Origin: Verrucomicrobiales bacterium
GTDB lineage: Bacteria > Verrucomicrobiota > Verrucomicrobiia > Limisphaerales > UBA1100
Assembly: GCA_002718935.1 (NCBI GenBank)
Contig: PBFV01000014.1
Location: forward strand, 22,833 to 28,093
DNA: 5,261 bases
Reading direction: 5' to 3'
Shown here: positions 1 to 5,261 of the stretch, one piece after another
Numbering within the stretch: position 1 is the first letter of the stretch
Layout of the letters: each line of letters starts with the position of its first letter
Translations under genes and position numbers: made by a program
Notes under the pieces: model-generated
What the model was told of the DNA's origin: nothing
Databases searched by the model: none
The model's input: only the letters and a program-made list of their open reading frames with translations

Positions 1-969
1 GATTGGCGGGATAATGCACTGTACCGCGCGGCCCGTTGCCAGCTGGACGCCAATGCCACCGCCAAGGCGGTGCCGTTGCTGGAAGAGTTGCTGGCAGAAT
101 TTCCCGAAAGCACCTTGGCAATGCCGGCTACTTTGAGCCTGGCAGAAATCAATCTGGATGCCGGCAAACACGATGCGGTCATTGCCGCACTACAACCGCT
201 GGCTGAGGAAAGGCTGCGCAGCCAATCGATCTACCGCATCCGGTACCTGCTGGGCGGCGCTTTTTTTGGCAAAGATAATTTCAAAGAAAGCGCGGAGGCT
301 TATGAGGGCATGATGCGCCGGGCGCAGAAGGATCAGGTACTGACGGCCAGTTGGCGTGCAGGTGAAAGCCGCCGGAAACTGGGCGAGTATTCTCGCGCAC
401 TTATTCATTTTCAGCGTGCGGAACGTGCGGATGTGGACGATGCCAATGCCACGCTGGGCCTGAAGGAGTCAGCAGCGTTGCAGGTGGCTGAGATGCAGGG
501 CAGCACCGGTCGCTGGCGCGATGCTCAGGGCAGTTTCGAAAAGTTTCTGGAAAATTATCCGGAAAGCAAATCCCTACGCTTGGCCCAGGCTGGGCAGGCG
601 CAAGCGCAGATTCAGCAGGATCAGGCGGAAGCAGCCCTGAAGACGTTGGACGCGCTGTTACAGTCGGAGGCCAAGGATGAGGCCGCGGCCCGCGCGCAGT
701 TTTTGATGGGAGAATATTTCGTGAGAATGAAAGATTCAGCCAAGGCGCAGGGTGAATATGCAAAGGTACAGGCACACGCCTTCTCGCGCTGGCAGGCCCG
801 GGCACTGTATCAAACCGCACAGTTGCAACGTGCTGAGGGCGATGAAGCAGCGGCCAAAGCCACCCTTCAGAAGTTGATGGGGGATGCCGCGCTGAAGGCA
901 ACGCCCGCCGGCACGAAGGCCGCTGCGGAACAGGAAAAAGCGAGCGAGAACGAGTCGGACGACAATTAA
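1..969 (+). CDS. TPR-repeat protein, 5'-truncated by window edge
   Basis: The reading frame is open from base 1 (first residues DWRDNALYRAARCQ) to a TAA at 967-969, giving 322 visible residues; the true start lies upstream. The GTG at 70 would be only an internal in-frame codon, because coding signal and homology to the next gene continue before it. The protein is a chain of helical hairpins that fit the TPR pattern (G/A at position 8, A at 20, F/Y at 24, P near 32). The clearest units are at about residues 75-108 (LLGGAFFGKDNFKESAEAYE), 115-147, 156-189 (W172, F179, P187), 192-223, 230-258 and 262-295. The last 25 or so residues are a charged, alanine-rich tail that looks disordered. TPR arrays act as protein-binding scaffolds; no catalytic residues are seen. 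It is a paralogue of the following gene, aligning with that protein's residues 580-907. Location is probably periplasmic by analogy with the paralogue, but its N-terminus is not visible. The fold is near certain; the partner is unknown. Confidence 0.9.
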   Translation, partial: DWRDNALYRAARCQLDANATAKAVPLLEELLAEFPESTLAMPATLSLAEINLDAGKHDAVIAALQPLAEERLRSQSIYRIRYLLGGAFFGKDNFKESAEAYEGMMRRAQKDQVLTASWRAGESRRKLGEYSRALIHFQRAERADVDDANATLGLKESAALQVAEMQGSTGRWRDAQGSFEKFLENYPESKSLRLAQAGQAQAQIQQDQAEAALKTLDALLQSEAKDEAAARAQFLMGEYFVRMKDSAKAQGEYAKVQAHAFSRWQARALYQTAQLQRAEGDEAAAKATLQKLMGDAALKATPAGTKAAAEQEKASENESDDN

Positions 970-1005
970 CCCCACAGCGAGGTGGTTGTGAACAACTTGG
1001 AAGAA

Positions 1006-1028
1006 CTTGTCCCTGACTTGGGAACAAG
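1006..1028 (+). repeat. Imperfect inverted repeat (hairpin)
   Basis: CTTGTCCC (1006-1013) pairs with GGGAACAAG (1020-1028) with a single bulged A, around a six-base loop. It lies 37 bases after the stop of the upstream TPR gene. There is no T-run after it, so it is not a classical terminator. It could protect the 3' end of the upstream transcript or be part of an intergenic repeat. Function unknown. Confidence 0.5.
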
Positions 1029-1049
1029 CTCGGTGAGGATGGGCCACCG

Positions 1050-1082
1050 CCTTGGCGTCCACGCCCCCCCCCGACGCCGGGG
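1050..1082 (+). repeat. GC-rich inverted repeat with poly-C loop
   Basis: Bases 1050-1059 (CCTTGGCGTC) can pair with 1073-1082 (GACGCCGGGG) as a ten-base stem with two T-G wobbles and a core of GGCGTC/GACGCC. The 13-base loop contains nine consecutive C (1064-1072). The structure sits about 60 bases upstream of the next start codon. The T-run at 1112-1117 is 30 bases past the stem, too far for an intrinsic terminator. It may be a transcript structure or an operator; the sequence gives no way to choose. Confidence 0.45.
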
Positions 1083-1143
1083 ATTGATGGGAATTGAACA
1101 CAATACTGGACTTTTTTAACAATAACAACGTAACCCCCATAGC

Positions 1144-1230
1144 ATGATGAACACAAACAAACTGCATTTCCGAAGGATGGGCGCCCTGCTGGCGGCTCTG
1201 GCCCTGCTGCTGATTGCGCCGGCCCAAGCG
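1144..1230 (+). other. Signal peptide coding region of the large TPR protein
   Basis: Codons 1-29 encode a classical Sec/SPI signal: a positive n-region with two arginines at 10-11, an uninterrupted hydrophobic core at residues 13-25 and an AxA cleavage motif (AQA) before two aspartates. The absence of a cysteine at +1 argues against a lipoprotein. The RR pair is followed by M-G rather than a full Tat motif, so Sec export is favoured. Confidence 0.85.
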
Positions 1231-3867
1231 GACGATAAACAAGCGGCCGCCGCTTATAATGCCGCTGCCGGGTTGTTTAATACCGGGCTCTGGGACAACG
1301 CAGCCAAAGGCTATGAAGAATACCTGAAAAACCATCCGCGCCACGAGCTGGTCGGCCATGGTCATTACGGATTGGGGCTGTGCTATTTCAACCTCAAGCG
1401 CTACGACGAGGCGGCCGCACAGCTAACCATGGCTATCAACAGCAAGGGCCCTGACAAGGCCACAGCCAACCTCATTCTCGGCCAAGCCTTGTTGAACCAA
1501 AAAACAGCGGATCCCAAGAAAGCGGAGGCTGCCTTTGACCGCTGCCTTAAGTCACTGGGGTTGGTCAAGACGGGGCTGCTCAACCGGTCTTGGAATGAGG
1601 AAAAGGTGAGCGCTTGGGTGAAGGCCAATGAGGATAAGGACAAGCTCAAAGACGCTGCCAGCGCCGTGCAAGGTCTGGTGGATGCCCTGTACATGCGTCA
1701 GGAATGGAAGCCGTTAATCAGCGTGAACAACGCCTTCGCCACCGTGGTGAAGGGATCCGACGCGCAACAGCGCGTGCGGGTGATGACGGGTGAAGCCCAC
1801 GAGCGTAACGGAAACTTCAAGGCCGCCGCCGTGGCCTACGAGGCGGCCGCCAATCAAAAGGGTGGCGATGCTGCTGAGGCACTCTTTCGTCTGGGCCGAG
1901 TGCGATTAGATAACCTGCGCGCTTACGAAAAAGCTGCTGAGAATTTTGCGGACTTCATCGAGCAACACCGCAACAGCCCACTGTGGGCGGACGCCGCCTT
2001 CAATGAGGCGCTCTGCTATTATCAAGGCTACTACGGCGGCAATGCTGAGCATCTGGCCAAGGCGGTCGATAAATTCACTAGCTTTGCAAAGGATCACTCC
2101 AAGCATAAGCTGGCCAACATTGCGCGGTTTTACGCCGGCCAGCTCCAGCACGCCCGGGAAAACTGGCGGGGCGCCTTGGCGGCTCTTGAACCGTTACTGG
2201 ATGAAGAGGCCACCCCAGCCATGGCCCAGCTGGTGTTCATGGTGGGCGACAGTCATCACCGATTGAAGAATTGGAAGAAAGCTGCTGAATTTTATACGGA
2301 GTTTGCCAAGGACAACGAGATCGCCCTCAACGGTGACGTGGCCCTGCACAACGCCGGCGTGGCTTATCGCAACATGAACCCCGCTGCGGACGACAAAGCA
2401 ATTGCTGTGTATGAGCAGCTGGAGGCCAAGTGCCGCACCAGCCGTTTGCTGCCGAGCGCGCGGCTTGAGCTGGGCATCCTGCACTATCGCGCTGGGCGCT
2501 TTGCCAAGGCGCGGCAGCCGTTGTCAAAAATTCCCGCCGGCCATGCGCTGAAGGCGGATGCGGAATATTTCCTTGCGTGGGCGGACCTCGACGACAAGCA
2601 GCCGGCCAACGCCGCCAAGCGCTTTGGCTTGCTGGCGGATCAACTGGGTGCCAAGGACAAGACGCACCGGCTGGTGGCCTTGGCGCGTCTGTATCAAGGC
2701 ATTGGCGAGTATGAAGGGGGCAACTTTGCGGATGCGGCCGGTACGCTAGCCAAGTTTGTGGCCAACTTTCCCGAGCACGATAAATTCGCCGAAGGCGCCT
2801 TTAACCTTGGCTTGTCCCAAATGGAGTTGAAGAAGTGGGCGGCCGCCATTGATAGTTTTAAGACGGTGCCGGCTGGTTCGGATCTGCGTGATCGCGCGCT
2901 GTACCAGGCCGCGTGGAGCCAGCGTTTTGCGGGCAAGGGTGTGGATGCCATTCCGTTGTACGAAGAGCTGCTCGAGAAACATGCGGACAGCAACCTGACC
3001 AACAACGTGATGCTGGAGCTGGCCGAGGTGGAGTTTGAGGCAGGCGGTGAAGACGCCGGTGGCAACGCAGTGAAACGGTTGCAGGCATTGCTGGAGAAAA
3101 ACCCGAATGCCGAGCTCAAGCGACTGGCCAATTACCGGTTGGGGATTGCGTATTTCAGCCAGAAGGAATATTCGGACTCGGCGAAGGCATTTGAGGCGGT
3201 GATGGCGGATGCACCGGGCAATCTGCTCGTCTCCGCAGCGTGGCAGGCCGGTGAAGCCCGCCGCCAAGTGGCCATGTCCGCCAACGGCAACGTCCGTGAG
3301 GATGCGTTCAAGGCGTCCCTGAAAAATTATCACGCCGCCATCAAAGCCAAGTTGGAAGGGGCGGACAGAAACGCGGCGGAATTGCAGAAGCAAGCGGTGC
3401 TGCGCGCCGGTCAGGTTCAGGCGTCACTGGAGGATTGGGAAGCCTCCCAGGCGGAATTTGACAAGTTCATCGCCGGCAATCCGCGTCACAACCTGGTGCG
3501 GACGGCGTACCTCGGCTTGGGCTGGGCATTGCAGAATCAGGAGAAACATGATGCCGCGATCAAGTCCTTTGAAAAGACGGTGGCCGATGATGTTCGGGAT
3601 GAGACCGGTGCGCGGGCGCAGTTCCTTTTGGGTGAATGTTATTTCGAGCTGGAAAACTTTGACAAGGCGGTCATCGAGTTTGCCAAGACGGAGGGGCTGT
3701 ACAAGTTCCCGCAATGGCAAAGCAAGGCGGTCTTTGAGATGGCGCGCGCGTTGGCCCGCCAAAACAAACTGACCGATGCCAAGCGGCAGTATCAGCGGCT
3801 GGTGGATACTTATCCGGAAACGCAGGCGGCCAAGGCTGCGAAACAGGAATTGAACCGGCTCAACTAG
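1144..3867 (+). CDS. Large exported TPR-repeat protein
   Basis: This encodes 907 residues ending at a TAG (3865-3867). The N-terminus is a good Sec signal peptide: a basic n-region (KLHFRR, residues 6-11), a hydrophobic core (GALLAALALLLIAP) and a likely cut after AQA at residue 29, so the mature protein should be periplasmic or attached to an envelope face. The rest is almost entirely TPR-like helical pairs, for example about residues 34-66, 70-100 (YGLGLCYFNLKRYDEAA), 213-238, 244-275, 548-577 (FNLGLSQMELKKWAAAIDSF), 786-815 and 824-850. No enzyme motif, lipobox or transmembrane helix after the signal peptide is seen. The motif PRHxLV followed by GLG occurs at residues 65-70 and again at 780-785, so the array contains internal near-repeats. 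The start is ATG 1144, with a second ATG immediately after; neither has a Shine-Dalgarno sequence. Its C-terminal third is paralogous to the upstream gene, and exbB follows 15 bases after its stop. It is probably a scaffold or partner for the ExbB/ExbD motor (inferred). A role like CpoB/YbgF, the TPR partner of Tol-Pal, is conceivable, but the protein is far longer than that family. Confidence 0.93.
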   Translation: MMNTNKLHFRRMGALLAALALLLIAPAQADDKQAAAAYNAAAGLFNTGLWDNAAKGYEEYLKNHPRHELVGHGHYGLGLCYFNLKRYDEAAAQLTMAINSKGPDKATANLILGQALLNQKTADPKKAEAAFDRCLKSLGLVKTGLLNRSWNEEKVSAWVKANEDKDKLKDAASAVQGLVDALYMRQEWKPLISVNNAFATVVKGSDAQQRVRVMTGEAHERNGNFKAAAVAYEAAANQKGGDAAEALFRLGRVRLDNLRAYEKAAENFADFIEQHRNSPLWADAAFNEALCYYQGYYGGNAEHLAKAVDKFTSFAKDHSKHKLANIARFYAGQLQHARENWRGALAALEPLLDEEATPAMAQLVFMVGDSHHRLKNWKKAAEFYTEFAKDNEIALNGDVALHNAGVAYRNMNPAADDKAIAVYEQLEAKCRTSRLLPSARLELGILHYRAGRFAKARQPLSKIPAGHALKADAEYFLAWADLDDKQPANAAKRFGLLADQLGAKDKTHRLVALARLYQGIGEYEGGNFADAAGTLAKFVANFPEHDKFAEGAFNLGLSQMELKKWAAAIDSFKTVPAGSDLRDRALYQAAWSQRFAGKGVDAIPLYEELLEKHADSNLTNNVMLELAEVEFEAGGEDAGGNAVKRLQALLEKNPNAELKRLANYRLGIAYFSQKEYSDSAKAFEAVMADAPGNLLVSAAWQAGEARRQVAMSANGNVREDAFKASLKNYHAAIKAKLEGADRNAAELQKQAVLRAGQVQASLEDWEASQAEFDKFIAGNPRHNLVRTAYLGLGWALQNQEKHDAAIKSFEKTVADDVRDETGARAQFLLGECYFELENFDKAVIEFAKTEGLYKFPQWQSKAVFEMARALARQNKLTDAKRQYQRLVDTYPETQAAKAAKQELNRLN

Positions 3868-3870
3868 TTG

Positions 3871-3875
3871 AAGGA
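3871..3875 (+). promoter_or_regulatory. Ribosome binding site deciding the exbB start
   Basis: AAGGA ends seven bases before the ATG at 3883. The in-frame TTG at 3868, directly after the preceding TAG, would place this site inside the coding region. The good Shine-Dalgarno spacing and the fact that the signal peptide begins naturally at MENIKR both favour ATG 3883. Confidence 0.8.
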
Positions 3876-3882
3876 AAAGTTA

Positions 3883-4734
3883 ATGGAAAACATCAAGCGA
3901 GCAATTTTTCTGTGCCTCGGCGTGTGGCTGATTGTTTTGGCCGCGCCCGACGCCCTCGCGCAACAGCCCACGGGTGAAGCCAATCAAACGCAGACATCCG
4001 AGCTTACTGAGCAGTCCGAGGGATCCAAGCAAACCAAGGTGGCCACCATGTGGAAGCTGATCAAGAGCGGCGGCCTCATGATGGTGCCACTGGCTTTGCT
4101 GGCGTTGTACGGATGCTACAAGGGGGCGGTGCAGGTGTATTTCGTGATTTTTTCCAATGACCGGGTGAAGGATGACGCGTTGGTAAAACGGTTGGATCCG
4201 TCAGTCACTGCACTGGAGGAATTTGACGGGGTGATCGAGGATGAAAAGATAGACCGCGACCGCGCGGCATTTCCGCCCATGTGCGAGGCGGCCATGAAAC
4301 GCATTTATGAGGGCAAAGCCGCCATGGAAGAGGCGCTGGAAGTGGAAGGGGCCCTCCAACTAGGTCGGTTGAAACGAGGCATCAAGCCGCTGCAGGCGGT
4401 GGTGATGGTGGCGCCGCTGCTCGGGCTATTGGGTACAGTGTACGGCATGATCGCGTCTTTTCAGAGCATCAGTCTCAATTCCGGTGGCAACGTGAAGGAG
4501 GATTTGTCCAGCGGCATTTACGAGGCGCTGGTAACCACGGCCACCGGGCTGACCATCGCGATTCCGTTCCTGTTTTTGTACCTGTGGCTTAATCGCCGGG
4601 CGGATCAGGTGGGGGAGAATATTAATCGACAGGCTCGGCAATTCCTGAGAGGATTTTTCCCGGTCGAAAAAGGCAGTTCCGCAGGGGAACAGGGAGGAAA
4701 TGAGGCGTCCACCGTCGAGACGCAAACCATCTAA
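3883..4734 (+). CDS. exbB: ExbB/TolQ/MotA-family proton channel subunit
   Basis: The 283-residue product is the channel-forming subunit of an inner-membrane motor that couples proton flow to work on envelope proteins. Residues 1-26 form a signal peptide (hydrophobic core about 7-21, likely cut after ALA). A polar Q/T/E/S-rich linker follows (about 27-55), then TM1 (about 65-90), a cytoplasmic region (about 91-168), TM2 (about 171-194, containing APLLGLLGTVYGMIASF) and TM3 (about 214-236, starting GIYEALVTTATGLTIAIP). T185, E214 and T219 occupy the places of the polar pore residues T148, E176 and T181 of E. coli ExbB, aligned from memory of the family. The C-terminal tail (about 260-283) is polar and glycine-rich. 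Cleavable N-terminal extensions are known in a subset of ExbB proteins. The gene starts 15 bases after the TPR gene and ends in TAATG, overlapping exbD by one base, which implies translational coupling. The family is certain; whether it serves a TonB-like, Tol-like or other process cannot be read from the sequence, so the symbol is at family level. Confidence 0.95.
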   Translation: MENIKRAIFLCLGVWLIVLAAPDALAQQPTGEANQTQTSELTEQSEGSKQTKVATMWKLIKSGGLMMVPLALLALYGCYKGAVQVYFVIFSNDRVKDDALVKRLDPSVTALEEFDGVIEDEKIDRDRAAFPPMCEAAMKRIYEGKAAMEEALEVEGALQLGRLKRGIKPLQAVVMVAPLLGLLGTVYGMIASFQSISLNSGGNVKEDLSSGIYEALVTTATGLTIAIPFLFLYLWLNRRADQVGENINRQARQFLRGFFPVEKGSSAGEQGGNEASTVETQTI

Positions 4735-5153
4735 TGAAAGTCATCGAGGCCCAGCACGACGAGGAATCTGGAATCGATGTGGCGCCCCTGATCGACATCC
4801 TGTTTACGCTCATCATTTTCCTCCTGCTCACCACCACCTTTGAGGAAGAGGAAAAGGCGCCCGAAATCCAGCTGCCACGCCTGGGCGGTGCCTCGCTCGC
4901 ATCCAAGAGCCGGCCGATGACCATTAATGTCACCCAAACCGGCGAATATAAGGTGCAGGATATCGTCTATTCCATTGAGGAGTTACGCGACAAGCTCTTT
5001 GCTGTACACGTGGATTCACCCGAAAAGAAAATTGTGATCCGAGGAGACGCCTTGGCGCTCCACGGTAAAACCACCGCTGCGCTCGCCGCCGCCTCCGAGG
5101 CCGGCTTTGACACCGCCAACATTGCCTGGGACACCAGCACCCCGAAGGAGTGA
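4734..5153 (+). CDS. exbD: ExbD/TolR-family biopolymer transport protein
   Basis: This 139-residue protein is the partner of ExbB: a short cytoplasmic N-terminus, one transmembrane helix (about residues 16-34) and a periplasmic domain. The helix begins IDVAPLIDILFTLIIFLLL; D21 matches the essential proton-carrying aspartate of the family (D25 of E. coli ExbD). It is followed by an acidic stretch (FEEEEK, 36-41) and then the peptidoglycan/partner-binding type domain, with the usual IVIRGDALALHGKTTAAL-like segment (about 96-113) and the AGFDTANIAW ending. The length is typical of the family. The ATG overlaps the exbB TAA (TAATG), and no clear Shine-Dalgarno precedes it, so it probably relies on reinitiation by ribosomes finishing exbB. 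Distinguishing ExbD from TolR is not possible here. Confidence 0.95.
   Translation: MKVIEAQHDEESGIDVAPLIDILFTLIIFLLLTTTFEEEEKAPEIQLPRLGGASLASKSRPMTINVTQTGEYKVQDIVYSIEELRDKLFAVHVDSPEKKIVIRGDALALHGKTTAALAAASEAGFDTANIAWDTSTPKE
5145..5150 (+). promoter_or_regulatory. Ribosome binding site for the downstream partial gene
   Basis: AAGGAG lies within the last codons of exbD, four bases before the ATG at 5155. It is the strongest Shine-Dalgarno match in the window, though slightly close to the start, and supports a real gene beginning at 5155. Confidence 0.65.
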
Positions 5154-5154
5154 C

Positions 5155-5261
5155 ATGCGAAACCGAAGGCGCCATGTTTATAATTTTGTCGGAAGCAGCC
5201 TGGATTCCATTGCCCGGACGGCCAACAGGAACTCGTTCCTAAAACGGCTGGGATTGGACCG
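5155..5261 (+). CDS. Unknown protein, 3'-truncated by window edge
   Basis: An ATG one base after the exbD stop opens a frame that stays open to the window end (35 full codons). It is preceded by AAGGAG. The visible N-terminus is strongly basic (MRNRRRHVYN) and continues with a mixed polar stretch (FVGSSLDSIARTANRNSF) ending LKRLGLD. No signal peptide or transmembrane helix is visible in these residues, and I do not recognise the family. In exbB-exbD loci the next gene is often a second ExbD, a TonB-like protein or a further accessory protein, but the basic start could precede almost anything. Its tight spacing makes it part of the same transcript. Existence is well supported; function is not. 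Confidence 0.65.
   Translation, partial: MRNRRRHVYNFVGSSLDSIARTANRNSFLKRLGLD

Larger units (their letters stand above)
970..1143 (+). other. Intergenic spacer with inverted repeats and poly-C run
   Basis: This 174-base gap separates the two TPR genes and is the only sizeable non-coding stretch. It holds two imperfect inverted repeats (1006-1028 and 1050-1082), a nine-base C run (1064-1072) and a T-run at 1112-1117, followed by an A-rich leader up to the next start codon. Neither hairpin is followed directly by a U-tract, so no intrinsic terminator can be called. A weak promoter-like pair, TTGAAC (1094-1099) and TAACAA (1117-1122) with 17-base spacing, is present, but the -10 match is poor. 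The spacer may carry a promoter or a 5' regulatory leader for the second TPR gene; the sequence does not settle this. Confidence 0.6.

Noticed and set aside
1112..1117. T-run as an intrinsic terminator for the upstream TPR gene
   Set aside because: No stable GC-rich stem lies immediately before it; the nearest GC-rich hairpin ends 30 bases upstream.
988..1119. Possible 43-residue ORF from GTG 988 to TAA 1117-1119 in the spacer
   Set aside because: It reads through both inverted repeats and the poly-C run, has no hydrophobic or domain-like pattern, and only a loose GAGGTGG upstream. It is more likely chance.
1094..1122. Sigma70-type promoter TTGAAC-17-TAACAA
   Set aside because: The -10 matches only three of six consensus positions and lacks the final T; too weak to list as a feature.
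401..1156. Long open frames on the - strand (for example 401-1156, 736-1365 and 2746-3393)
   Set aside because: They lie opposite convincing TPR genes, have proline/arginine/serine- or histidine-rich compositions typical of shadow frames, and show no recognisable domain.
1243..2846. Four GCGGCCGC octamers (1243, 1411, 1843, 2839) in the large TPR gene
   Set aside because: Each falls on alanine-rich codon runs in a GC-rich coding sequence; explained by codon use rather than a signal.
3868..3870. TTG as the exbB start
   Set aside because: It abuts the previous stop with no ribosome site ahead of it, whereas ATG 3883 has AAGGA at ideal spacing and begins a proper signal peptide.
5174..5242. 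Short ORF MFIILSEAAWIPLPGRP... in another frame
   Set aside because: Only 22 residues; it overlaps the better supported frame starting at 5155, which has a stronger Shine-Dalgarno and stays open to the window end.

Overview
The window is a block of genes on the + strand that encode an ExbB/ExbD (TolQ/TolR)-type proton-driven energising complex together with long TPR (tetratricopeptide repeat) proteins carrying export signals where their N-termini are visible. This implies a diderm (Gram-negative-type) bacterium. The DNA is moderately GC-rich by eye. The arrangement of a roughly 900-residue exported TPR protein, then an ExbB with a cleavable signal peptide, then a short ExbD resembles loci I associate with Verrucomicrobia, Planctomycetes and relatives (PVC group). 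That placement is an impression, not something the sequence proves.

Layout: (1) 1-969 is the 3' part of a TPR protein gene whose start lies before the window. (2) 970-1143 is a 174-base spacer with two imperfect inverted repeats, a run of nine C and an AT-rich leader; no convincing terminator or promoter is seen. (3) 1144-3867 encodes a 907-residue TPR protein with a signal peptide. (4) 3883-4734 encodes an ExbB/TolQ/MotA-family proton channel subunit. (5) 4734-5153 encodes an ExbD/TolR-family subunit, its start codon overlapping the previous stop. (6) 5155-5261 is the beginning of another gene that runs off the window, product unknown. Genes 3 to 6 are packed with gaps of 15, -1 and 1 bases and are almost certainly co-transcribed.

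How they may work together: the ExbB/ExbD pair is expected to form an inner-membrane motor that converts proton flow into force on a periplasmic partner. No TonB or TolA is visible here. The exported TPR proteins, made from the same transcript or just upstream, are the obvious candidates for periplasmic partners or scaffolds, but this is inference.

The most noteworthy observation is that the two TPR proteins are paralogues. The visible 322 residues of the first align co-linearly with about residues 580-907 of the second, from matching DxRDxALY motifs through to the C-terminus, so the locus contains an old tandem duplication.
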